This document shows, piece by piece, positions 52,740 to 60,300 of a stretch of DNA of 64,000 bases (the first letter of the stretch is position 1; every line of letters begins with the position of its first letter). The stretch covers positions 1 through 64,000 of the forward strand of contig NZ_VSFA01000034.1 in NCBI RefSeq assembly GCF_008119785.1, in the 5' to 3' direction. Origin of the DNA: Micromonospora sp. MP36 (GTDB lineage Bacteria > Actinomycetota > Actinomycetes > Mycobacteriales > Micromonosporaceae). The position numbers and the translations under genes are program-made. Below the pieces are notes generated by a model that was given only the letters and a program-made list of their open reading frames with translations, did no database searches and had not been told where the DNA came from.

Positions 52740-54137
52740 TCATGACGCCGCGTCCCGCAGCGCCGCCGTCGAGCGGACCAGCTTGCCGGTGGTGGTGCGC
52801 GGCAACTGGTCGAGCAGGTGCAGGGTCCGCGGCCGCTTGTAGCCGGCGAGGCGTTCGGCGAGCAGCTTGTCCAGCGTCTCCTCGGACAGCGGCCCGTCCG
52901 GCTGGACGTACGCGGTGATGCCGTCATCCCAGACCACCACCGCGGCGCCCACCCCGGGCAGCTCGGCGACGGTGGCCTCCACCTCGGTCAGGTCCACCTT
53001 CATGCCGCCCACCGACACCTGCGAGTCGAGGCGGCCCTTGACCGTGACCAGCCCGGTCTCCGGGTCGACGGTGCCGGCGTCGCGGGTGTGCAGCCAGCCG
53101 TCGGACCAGCGGGTCGGGTCGGCGAGCCCGACGTACGGGGATGCCGGGCAGCTCACCCAGAGCTCGCCGTCGGACTCCCGCACCCGCATGCCGGGGGCGG
53201 GGGCGATGGCGGGGCAGTTCGCCCCGTACAGGTCGGTGCCGATGACGCCAACCTCGGTCATCCCGTACATGTTGCCCAGCGGGACGGCGTAGCGGTCGGT
53301 GAAGGCGCGGGCGACGGCGGCCGGGACCAGCTCGCCGCCGGTGGTCATCCGTTTGAGCTGGGGCAGCGGCCCCGGCGGGGTGGTGGAGGCGAGCAGCCCG
53401 ATGTGGAACGGCACGCCGAGTACGGTGGCCGGGGTGTCCTGGGCGGCGACGGCGGCGAGGATCGCGTCGCCGCTGAGCCGCTCCGGCGGCACCAGTTCGA
53501 CGCCGGCGTGCAGCCCGTAGAGCAGCCCGCCGACCAGGCCGAGCACGTGCACCATGGACGGCAGCAGGATGATCCGCTCGCCGGGCAGCGCCACCCCGTC
53601 GATCCGCGTGTAGCGGTGCACCTCGCCGACCAGGTCCTCGGCGGTCCGGCCGATCACCTTCGACGGCCCGGTGGACCCGGAGCTGAGCTGGATCACCGCG
53701 TGCGGGCTGCCGGCCGGGCGGTCGGAGTAGGGCGTGATCCCCTCGGTGACGTCGACGAAGATCCGCAGCGCTCCCCCGCCGGTCCGCACCGGGGCCACCA
53801 CCACCTGCGGGGTGAGCCGGCGCAGCGCCCGGTCGACCTCGTGGTCGGTGAGCCGGTGGTCCAGCAGCACGGCCTGGGCGCCGCTGCGCCAGGTGGCGAG
53901 CAGGTTCACCACGTACGCCAGCGACGGCGGCAGCCGCAGCGCGGCGGCGCCGTCGGGACGCAGGCCGGCCGCGGCGAGCCGGGTCTGCGCCTCGCTCACC
54001 AGCCGACGCAGGGTGGCCTTGTCGACCGGCTCGGGCAGGCGTAGACAGACGTCGGTGGGACGCCCGGTGAACAGGACATCGTCCACCCAACTCGCCTCTG
54101 CCGCCACGGGATCTTCTGCCGCAGGATGCCCAGTCAC
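52740..54137 (-). CDS. AMP-dependent acyl/aryl ligase
   Basis: About 465 residues, ANL superfamily: QLSSGSTGPSKVIGR (P-loop), NMYGMTEVGVIG, WSDGWLHTRDAGTVDPETGLVTVKGRLDSQVSVGGMKVDLTEVEA, and the C-terminal lysine in TTTGKLVRS. The shape (short N-domain, GGMKVD hinge) is close to adenylating enzymes that load carrier proteins. The start is uncertain: GTG 54137 is chosen, with weak ribosome sites everywhere upstream. Monocistronic with its own control region, between PPTase (convergent) and the PKS operon. Confidence 0.8.
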   Translation of the reverse strand: MTGHPAAEDPVAAEASWVDDVLFTGRPTDVCLRLPEPVDKATLRRLVSEAQTRLAAAGLRPDGAAALRLPPSLAYVVNLLATWRSGAQAVLLDHRLTDHEVDRALRRLTPQVVVAPVRTGGGALRIFVDVTEGITPYSDRPAGSPHAVIQLSSGSTGPSKVIGRTAEDLVGEVHRYTRIDGVALPGERIILLPSMVHVLGLVGGLLYGLHAGVELVPPERLSGDAILAAVAAQDTPATVLGVPFHIGLLASTTPPGPLPQLKRMTTGGELVPAAVARAFTDRYAVPLGNMYGMTEVGVIGTDLYGANCPAIAPAPGMRVRESDGELWVSCPASPYVGLADPTRWSDGWLHTRDAGTVDPETGLVTVKGRLDSQVSVGGMKVDLTEVEATVAELPGVGAAVVVWDDGITAYVQPDGPLSEETLDKLLAERLAGYKRPRTLHLLDQLPRTTTGKLVRSTAALRDAAS

Positions 54138-54162
54138 GATCGCCCACCGCCCAGCCTCAAAG

Positions 54163-54179
54163 TGGGCGAAATCCGCCCA
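54163..54179. promoter_or_regulatory. Palindromic operator-like site before the ligase
   Basis: TGGGCGAAATCCGCCCA has perfect 6-bp arms around 5 nt, 26 bp upstream of the ligase start. The size fits a dimeric repressor site. The remainder of the 310-bp gap 54138-54447 shows no gene. Confidence 0.4.
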
Positions 54180-54388
54180 ACAGGTGCGTTCTCCGGGGTG
54201 CTGACGAGACCCTACGGCAGCCCTTCGACGCATTGCCACATGCAAATGGCTAGATCAGGAAAAGCGGCTGGGTGGATTGCCGAGGCTCGATCGGACAGGC
54301 AGGATCAGGCGGGTACGCCGGCTCGATACACCGCCGGCCGTCCCGCCCTGCGCACGCCTCGGAAAGCCGGCGGATCGGTGCGCAGAAC

Positions 54389-54433
54389 GGCGAGCGGGCG
54401 GCGTCCCGGCACTTCAGACACCGCCCGCTCGCC
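54389..54433 (-). terminator. Terminator of the type II PKS operon
   Basis: Perfect 13-bp arms GGCGAGCGGGCGG and CCGCCCGCTCGCC with a 19-nt loop, 15 nt beyond the CLF stop on the minus strand. Confidence 0.65.
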
Positions 54434-54447
54434 GACCTGCGGCGCGC

Positions 54448-55701
54448 CTACCCCGGGTTCCCCGTAGCGGGTGGTGGCGCGGCGCCACGCAGCACCAACG
54501 CGCTGTTGAAGCCGTCGAAGCCGCGCGCCCCGACCAGCGCGACGCGGCTGCGCGGCCGGCGGTGCTCCCGCAGGAAGGGCAGCTCGCAGCCCGGGGCGGG
54601 CCGCTGCGGGCCGGCGGAGGCGGGCAGCAACCCATGGTGGAAGGCGAGCAGCGCGGTGGCCGCGTCCAGCGCCGACCCACCTTGGTGGGCCCGGCCGGTC
54701 AGCGGCTTCTGGGTGGTGACCGACGGGGTGCGTTCCCCGAACACCGCCCGCAGGGCGCTCGCCTCGGCCCGGTCGTACGCGGGCACGCCGAGCGCGTCCG
54801 GCCAGACCACGTCCACGTCGTGCGGGCGTACGCCGGCCCGGTCCAGGGCCAGCCGCAGCGCGCGGCCGTAGTGCGTCGGGTCGGGGCCGGCCTCGGGATC
54901 GGTGGGGGCGGCGTCGTGGGTGGCCGCCCAGCCGGTGATCTCGCCGTAGATCCGGGCGCCCCGCTCCAACGCGTGTCCCAGCTCCTCCACCACGAAGACC
55001 GCGCCGCCCTCGGCCGGCACGTAGCCGCTGGCCCCGGCGTCGAACGGCCGGTACGCCCGCTCCGGGTCGGCGACGTCGCTGAGCAGCCCCGAGCGCAGCT
55101 GGCAGGCCAGCGCGTACGGGCTCAGCGGACACTCGGTCGCCCCGGCCACCACCAGCGGGGTGCCCCGGCGGACCGTCCGCACCGCGTGGGCGAGGCTGTC
55201 CAGCCCACCGGCAGACTCCGACACCGTCACCCCACACGGCCCCTTGAGCTGGTGGTGGATGGACACCTGCCCCACACTGGCCGCGTAGAACCAGGCGATC
55301 GACTGGTACGCCCCGACGGTGCGGGTCGGCCCACCCCACAGCCGCTGCAACTCCCGCTGCCCGAACAGGTTGCCGCCGGAGGAACTGGCCAGCGTGACCG
55401 CCCACCGGTACGGGTCGGGCGCCCGCTCCGGCAACCCGGCGTCGGCCAGCGCCAGCCGGGTGGCGGCGAACCCGAGGTGGGTCCACCGGTCGGTCTGCAC
55501 CCGCTGCCGGGTGTCGGCGAACCCGGCGGCGTCGAAGTCGGGCACCTCCCCGGCGACGCGGGTGGGATAGCTCGCCGGGTCGAAGAGGGTGATCGGCCCG
55601 ACGCGCCGGGTGCCAGCGAGCACGCTGGCCCAGTGCGCGTCGTTGCCGACCCCGCTCGGCGCCACCACCCCGATCCCGGTCACCACCGCCCGCGCGGTCA
55701 C
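54448..55701 (-). CDS. Type II PKS chain-length factor (KS-beta)
   Basis: 417 residues. Ketosynthase fold without the Cys: the elbow reads VTVSESAGGLDSL, placing Ser163 where most CLFs have Gln (SEQAGGLDAL). ASSSGGNLFGQRELQRLWGG and YQSIAWFYAASVGQVSI are typical of aromatic CLFs. With KS-alpha it sets the number of extensions by forming the heterodimer tunnel. GTG 55701 overlaps the KS-alpha stop by four bases. A terminator follows. Confidence 0.93.
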   Translation of the reverse strand: MTARAVVTGIGVVAPSGVGNDAHWASVLAGTRRVGPITLFDPASYPTRVAGEVPDFDAAGFADTRQRVQTDRWTHLGFAATRLALADAGLPERAPDPYRWAVTLASSSGGNLFGQRELQRLWGGPTRTVGAYQSIAWFYAASVGQVSIHHQLKGPCGVTVSESAGGLDSLAHAVRTVRRGTPLVVAGATECPLSPYALACQLRSGLLSDVADPERAYRPFDAGASGYVPAEGGAVFVVEELGHALERGARIYGEITGWAATHDAAPTDPEAGPDPTHYGRALRLALDRAGVRPHDVDVVWPDALGVPAYDRAEASALRAVFGERTPSVTTQKPLTGRAHQGGSALDAATALLAFHHGLLPASAGPQRPAPGCELPFLREHRRPRSRVALVGARGFDGFNSALVLRGAAPPPATGNPG

Positions 55702-56966
55702 GGGGTGACCGCCAGGCGGCGGAAGATCATCGCGGACTGGAAGCCGCCGAAGCCGCTGCCCACCGACAGGGCCACGTCCACGGGCAGCTCCCGCGCCTCG
55801 TTGGGCACGTAGTCCAGGTCGCACTCCGGGTCGCGGGTGGCCCAGTTGGCGGTGGGCGGGACCACCCCGTACTCGATGGCGAGCGCGCACGCGGCCATCT
55901 CGATCGAGCCGATGGCGCCGAGCGAATGGCCCACCATCGACTTGATCGAGCTGATCGGCACCCGGTACGCGGTCGGGCCGAGCGCCCGCTTGAACGCGGC
56001 GGTCTCGTGCCGGTCGTTCTGCCGGGTGCCGGAGCCGTGCGCGCTGACGTAGGAGACGGCCGACGGGGCGAGCCGGGCCTGGCGCAACGCGTCGCTGATG
56101 GCCAGGGCCATCTCCACTCCGTCCGGGCGCAGTCCGGTCATGTGGAACCCGTTGCTGCGGCTGGCGTACCCGGCCACCTCGCAGTAGACGTGGGCGCCCC
56201 GGCGGCGGGCGTGTTCGGCCTCCTCCAGCACCAGCACGGCCGCGCCCTCGGCGAGGACGAACCCGTGCCGGTCGGCGTCGAACGGCCGGGAGGCGTGCTC
56301 CGGGTCGTCGTTGTCGGGGCTGGTGGCCTGGATGGCGTCGAACGAGGCGACCGTGACCGGGGAGATCGGCGAGTCCGCCGCCCCGGCCAGGACCACGTCC
56401 GCCTCGCCGTCGGCGACGAGCTGGTGGGCGTAGCCGATGGCGTCGATGCCGGAGGTGCAGCCGGTGGAGACGACCTGGGCCGGGCCGTGCAGGCCGTGCC
56501 GGCAGGCCACATCAGCGGCCAGGCTGCTGGGGATCAGCGCCTGGTAGAGGTACCGCCCGCCCAGGGTGTGGTCCACCAGCCAGCGCCGGCCGGAGTCGCT
56601 GACCCGGACGTACTCCTGCTCCAGTGCCATGGTGCCGCCGACGGCGGTGCCGAGCACCACGCCGGCGCGCTCGCGGTCGGCGTCGGTGAGGGTGAGGCCG
56701 CTGTCGGCGAGCGCCTCGATGGAGCAGGCCAGGGCGAACTGCACGTACCGGTCGGCGCGTTGCCGTTCGGCGAGGGTGACCCCGGCGGCGTCCGGGTCGA
56801 AGTCACACTCGGCGGCGATCTGGGAGCGGAACGGCGACGGGTCGAAGAAGCTGATCCGCCGGGTCGCGGTCCGCCCCTCGGTGACGGTCTTCCAGAACCG
56901 GTCCCGGGTGGCGCCGCCGGGTGCGACGACGCCGACCCCGGTGACCACGGTCCGCCGGCCGGTCAC
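55698..56966 (-). CDS. Type II PKS ketosynthase alpha
   Basis: 422 residues. Canonical aromatic KS-alpha: Cys170 (VVSTGCTSGIDAIG), His310 (SAHGSGTRQND) and His347 (VGHSLGAIGS), with RADRYVQFALA and FDPSPFRSQIAAECDFDP at the N-terminus. It performs the decarboxylative malonyl condensations. Order cupin-KS-CLF matches spore-pigment/pentangular polyphenol clusters (whiE type). GTG 56966 overlaps the cupin stop. Confidence 0.97.
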   Translation of the reverse strand: MTGRRTVVTGVGVVAPGGATRDRFWKTVTEGRTATRRISFFDPSPFRSQIAAECDFDPDAAGVTLAERQRADRYVQFALACSIEALADSGLTLTDADRERAGVVLGTAVGGTMALEQEYVRVSDSGRRWLVDHTLGGRYLYQALIPSSLAADVACRHGLHGPAQVVSTGCTSGIDAIGYAHQLVADGEADVVLAGAADSPISPVTVASFDAIQATSPDNDDPEHASRPFDADRHGFVLAEGAAVLVLEEAEHARRRGAHVYCEVAGYASRSNGFHMTGLRPDGVEMALAISDALRQARLAPSAVSYVSAHGSGTRQNDRHETAAFKRALGPTAYRVPISSIKSMVGHSLGAIGSIEMAACALAIEYGVVPPTANWATRDPECDLDYVPNEARELPVDVALSVGSGFGGFQSAMIFRRLAVTP

Positions 56967-57370
56967 GACGATTCCCGAGGTGGCGGGGCCGTCTCGGTGT
57001 CGACGTGACCGAGCTCGGGACGCGGGGCGAGGGGTCCGAGGTGGAAGACCACCTCGGCCGGTTCGTCGCCGGTGTTGCGCAGCCGGTGCCGGACGTCCTT
57101 GGGCACGAAGAGCGCCTCCCCCGCGCCGAGCGGCACCGGCCGGTCGTCCAGGTCGACGGTGATCGCGCCGCGGGCGACGTAGAGAAACTCCTCGCTGTAG
57201 GGGTGGTAGTGCTCGGCGATGCGTTCCCCGGGGGCGAGGGCGGCCACGCCCATGAACCCGGAGGTGCTGCCGACGGTCTTCGGGCCGAGCAGCACCCGCA
57301 GCTCGCCGCCGCGCCGCCGGTCGGCGGGGACGTCGTGGACGGAGATCCGGGCCGTGGTGGTCTCAGGCAT
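56963..57370 (-). CDS. Cupin, WhiE-ORFII-like polyketide tailoring/cyclisation protein
   Basis: 135 residues. One cupin domain: GERIAEHYHPYSEEFLYVARGAITVDLDD carries the first metal motif (H-x-H...E) and VPKDVRHRLRNTGDEPAEVVFHLGP the second His. Proteins of this type sit just before KS-alpha in whiE-like and pentangular polyphenol clusters and influence late ring closure or oxidation. Overlaps neighbours by 8 and 4 nt. Confidence 0.85.
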   Translation of the reverse strand: MPETTTARISVHDVPADRRRGGELRVLLGPKTVGSTSGFMGVAALAPGERIAEHYHPYSEEFLYVARGAITVDLDDRPVPLGAGEALFVPKDVRHRLRNTGDEPAEVVFHLGPLAPRPELGHVDTETAPPPRESS

Positions 57371-58088
57371 CGCGGCCTTCCTTCCCGGTCGACGCGGCCG
57401 CCCGCCGTTCGATCTTTTCCTTGATGACGGCGAGCTGGACCTTGCTGTTGGCGTTGATCCGCTCGGTCATGCCGGCGTTGTCGACCGGCGCGGTGGGCTT
57501 CATGGCGAAGTCCTGCACCCAGGTCATCCGGGTGCCGCCGGGAATCTCGTCGTAGCGCCAGTGGATGCGCATGTACTCGAACGGGCCGGTCTCCACCCGG
57601 TGGGCGTGGACCTCCCGTTTCGCCCGGTCGGCGGTGCGTTCGCTGACCCAACTCCACGCCACGCCGTTCTCGTCGGGGTGCATGGTGAGCCGGAACCGCA
57701 CCGTGTCGCCGTCGCGGTCCAGGATCTCCACCGCCGCGTACTCGGTGAACAGCTCGGTCCACCGGGCCACGTCGTTGGTGACGTCCCAGACCAGCGGCAG
57801 CGGCGCGGCGATGTCGATGCCGTTCTCGGTGTGCCCGGGCGGGTCGGCCTTGCGGGCCACCAGGTCGGCGACGCCGGCGATGCTCAGCTGCGCGGCCTGC
57901 TCGGGGATCTTGACCCGCCACCGGTCGGCGACGACCGCGGAGAGTTCGAGCAGGGCGAGCGAGTCCATGCCGAGCTCTTCCAGGCTCGCGGCCGGGGTGC
58001 GGGCGGCGGCATCCGCGTCCAGGCCGCAGTGGGTGACAAGGATGTCGGTGATCTGCGCGGCAATTGGGCGGTCGGAAGCGACGGTCAT
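57363..58088 (-). CDS. ACP fused to SRPBCC aromatase/cyclase
   Basis: 241 residues. Residues about 6-80 are an ACP with the attachment Ser in ELGMDSLALLEL; residues about 95-235 are an SRPBCC/START polyketide cyclase (GIDIAAPLPLVWDVTNDVARWTELFTEYAAVEIL, then WSWVSERTADRAKREVHAHRVETGPFEYMRIHWRYDEI, then GTRMTWVQDFAMKP) like the TcmN/WhiE-VI aromatases that close the first ring. These are normally separate genes. ATG 58088 was chosen because GGAGGACC lies just upstream and an earlier ATG would overlap that site. No other ACP belongs to this block, so this must be the PKS carrier. Confidence 0.9.
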   Translation of the reverse strand: MTVASDRPIAAQITDILVTHCGLDADAAARTPAASLEELGMDSLALLELSAVVADRWRVKIPEQAAQLSIAGVADLVARKADPPGHTENGIDIAAPLPLVWDVTNDVARWTELFTEYAAVEILDRDGDTVRFRLTMHPDENGVAWSWVSERTADRAKREVHAHRVETGPFEYMRIHWRYDEIPGGTRMTWVQDFAMKPTAPVDNAGMTERINANSKVQLAVIKEKIERRAAASTGKEGRDA

Positions 58089-59827
58089 CGGGTCCTCCAA
58101 GCGGTCGGGCCGGCGGCGGGCACGGCGGTGACGGGGGTCCGGCCGGCCGGGTCGGCCTCGGCACGGGTGACGAACACGGGATCGGCGGGCACTGGTGGCG
58201 CCCCGGGGACAGCGCCGGGCGCGGCACGGTCGGAACCCGGCCCGCCGTCGGCTGGCCCACCTCGGCCGCCGTTCGCGGCCACCCGGGTGGGCGCCTCGCC
58301 GGCGGGCCCGGCGCCGTTGGCGGGCCCGGCGCCGTTGGCCGGCGCGCCACCGTTGGCGGGCGCGGTCCCGTCGGCGGGCGCGGTCCCGTCGGCGGGCGCG
58401 GTCCCGTCGGCGGGCGCGGTCCCGTCGGCGGGCGCGGTCCCGTTGGCGGGCGCGGGATCGGGCGCAGGGGCCCCGGCGGGGGCGGCGAGCAGCCGTTCGA
58501 CCAGGCCGGTGGTGTGTCGTCCCTGGCGGAACGCCGGGTCGCGCAGCACCCGCCGGACGAACGGGATGGTGGTACGGACCCCCGGGCCGGCCACCTCGAA
58601 CTCGCCGAGCGCGCGGTCGAGGCGGTCGAGCGCGCCGTCCCGGTCCGGCGCCCAGACCGCCACCTTGGCCAGCAACGAGTCGTAGTGCGGGCTGACCAGG
58701 TAGCCGGCGTGGCCGTGGGTGTCCACCCGGGTGAACGGGCCGCCGGGTGGCCGGAACCGGTCGAGCCGGCCGGGCGCGGGGGCGAAGTCGCGGTCCGGGT
58801 CCTCCACGTTGACCCGGGCCTCGACGGCCACCCCGCGCAGCCGGATGTCCTCCTGCCGCAGGCGCAGCGGCGTACCGGCGGCGATGTGCAACTGCTCGTG
58901 GACCACGTCCACGCCGGTGACCATCTCGGTGACCGGGTGCTCCACCTGGATCCGGCAGTTGATCTCCAGGAAGTGGCCCTGTTCCGCCCCGTCGACCAGG
59001 AACTCGACGGTCCCGGCGCCGGTGAAACCGACCGACAGGACGCCGCGCAGCGCGGTCTCCGCGAGCATGTCCAGGGTGGACGGCCGCAGCGCCGGGGCCG
59101 GCGCCTCCTCGATCAGCTTCTGGTGGCGCCGCTGCACCGAGCAGTCCCGGGTGCCCAGGTGCACCCCGTTGCCGCGGCCGTCGCAGAGCACCTGCACCTC
59201 GACGTGCCGGGCATCGGCCAGGTAGCGCTCCACGTACACCCGGTCGTCGCCGAAGGCGACCTGGGCCGCGGCGCGGGTACGCGCGTACGCGCGGGGCAGC
59301 TTGGCCGCGCTGTGCACCACCGTCATGCCACGCCCGCCCCCGCCGGCCGCCGCCTTGATGATCACCGGGTAGCCCACCTCGGCGGCCACCTCGAGCGCGT
59401 CGGCGACCGTCGGCAGCGTCTGCACGGCGCCCGGCGGCAGCGGCAGCCCCGCCTTGCTCATCAGCGCCCGGGCGGTGGACTTGTCGGCCAGCGCCGACAT
59501 CACCTCCGGCGGCGGACCGATGAAGGTCAGCCCGTTCGCCGCGCAGATCTCGGCGAAGTCGGCGTCCTCGGAGAGGAAACCGTAGCCGGGGTGCACGGCC
59601 TGCGCACCGGTCTGCCGGGCGGCCTCGACGATCGCCGCGGCGTTCAGGTAGCTCTGCCGGCTCGCCGCCGGTCCGATCCGGACGGTCTCGTCGGCCAGCC
59701 GCACCGGCAGTGAGTCGGCGTCGGCGGTGGAGTGCACCACCACCGTGCGCACACCCAGCTCCCGGCAGGCGCGCAGCACCCGCAGCGCGATCTCACCCCG
59801 GTTGGCGATCAGCACCTTCTCGAACAT
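58085..59827 (-). CDS. Acetyl-CoA carboxylase, biotin carboxylase subunit with long repeat tail
   Basis: 580 residues. Biotin carboxylase at about 1-445: KVLIANRGEIALRVLRACRELG, AVHPGYGFLSEDADFAEIC, IIKAAAGGGGRGM (ATP-grasp glycine loop), HFLEINCRIQVEHPVTEM, catalytic RVNVEDP. From about residue 465 on, a low-complexity tail contains six-residue repeats T-A-P-A-D-G and Gly/Ala/Pro stretches. Family members usually stop near 450. With the following BCCP and carboxyltransferase it makes malonyl-CoA for the PKS. ATG 59827 begins the fold. Confidence 0.92.
   Translation of the reverse strand: MFEKVLIANRGEIALRVLRACRELGVRTVVVHSTADADSLPVRLADETVRIGPAASRQSYLNAAAIVEAARQTGAQAVHPGYGFLSEDADFAEICAANGLTFIGPPPEVMSALADKSTARALMSKAGLPLPPGAVQTLPTVADALEVAAEVGYPVIIKAAAGGGGRGMTVVHSAAKLPRAYARTRAAAQVAFGDDRVYVERYLADARHVEVQVLCDGRGNGVHLGTRDCSVQRRHQKLIEEAPAPALRPSTLDMLAETALRGVLSVGFTGAGTVEFLVDGAEQGHFLEINCRIQVEHPVTEMVTGVDVVHEQLHIAAGTPLRLRQEDIRLRGVAVEARVNVEDPDRDFAPAPGRLDRFRPPGGPFTRVDTHGHAGYLVSPHYDSLLAKVAVWAPDRDGALDRLDRALGEFEVAGPGVRTTIPFVRRVLRDPAFRQGRHTTGLVERLLAAPAGAPAPDPAPANGTAPADGTAPADGTAPADGTAPADGTAPANGGAPANGAGPANGAGPAGEAPTRVAANGGRGGPADGGPGSDRAAPGAVPGAPPVPADPVFVTRAEADPAGRTPVTAVPAAGPTAWRTR
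58360..58449. repeat. 18-bp tandem repeat, five units
   Basis: Unit GCGCGGTCCCGTCGGCGG repeats five times in a row (four identical, the fifth with one change). It is coding on the minus strand and gives T-A-P-A-D-G hexapeptides in the biotin carboxylase tail. More degenerate units flank it at 58300-58359. Confidence 0.9.
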
Positions 59828-60300
59828 CAGCTTCCTCGCGTGGCTTGCGGTTCCAGGGCGACCAGCGGCTGGTCGTACTCGACGGGCTTGCCGTCCTCGA
59901 CCAGCACCTCGACCACCTGACCGGCCTGGTCGGCGGTCACCTCGTTCATCAACTTCATGGCCTCGACGATGCCGACCACCTGACCCGGCCGGACCAAGTC
60001 GCCGACCGCGACGAAGGGAGCGGCACCCGGCTCCGGGGAGCGGTAGAAGGTGCCCACCACGGGCGCCCGCACCGCCAGCCGGTCCGGCCCGGACACCGGC
60101 TCCGTGGCCGGTTGCGCCGTCGGCTCCGGGTCGGCGCGCGGCACGGGCGCCGGCTGGGCCGGACCGTGCCACTCCACCTCCAGCACCGTCTCGCCGCTGC
60201 GCAGCCGGACCCGGCGCACCGGGCCGGCCAGCTCGGCGACCAGCTTGCGGACGTGCCGGCGCAGCCCGGCCAGCACCTCGTCGGGGGCGTCGCCGCTCAT
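59827..60300 (-). CDS. Biotin carboxyl carrier protein of acetyl-CoA carboxylase
   Basis: 157 residues. An N-terminal helical segment (LRRHVRKLVAELAGPVRRVRLRSGETVLEVEW), a Pro/Ala linker and the C-terminal biotinyl domain VRAPVVGTFYRSPEPGAAPFV...VVGIVEAMKLMNEV with biotinylated Lys in EAMKLMN. AccB layout typical of bacterial four-part ACC, unusual for actinobacteria that mostly use fused AccA-type subunits. Overlaps both flanking genes by one to four bases. Confidence 0.93.
   Translation of the reverse strand: MSGDAPDEVLAGLRRHVRKLVAELAGPVRRVRLRSGETVLEVEWHGPAQPAPVPRADPEPTAQPATEPVSGPDRLAVRAPVVGTFYRSPEPGAAPFVAVGDLVRPGQVVGIVEAMKLMNEVTADQAGQVVEVLVEDGKPVEYDQPLVALEPQATRGS

Noticed and set aside
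58360..58449. CRISPR-like array
   Set aside because: The 18-bp units are contiguous without spacers and lie in frame within the biotin carboxylase gene; it is a coding tandem repeat.
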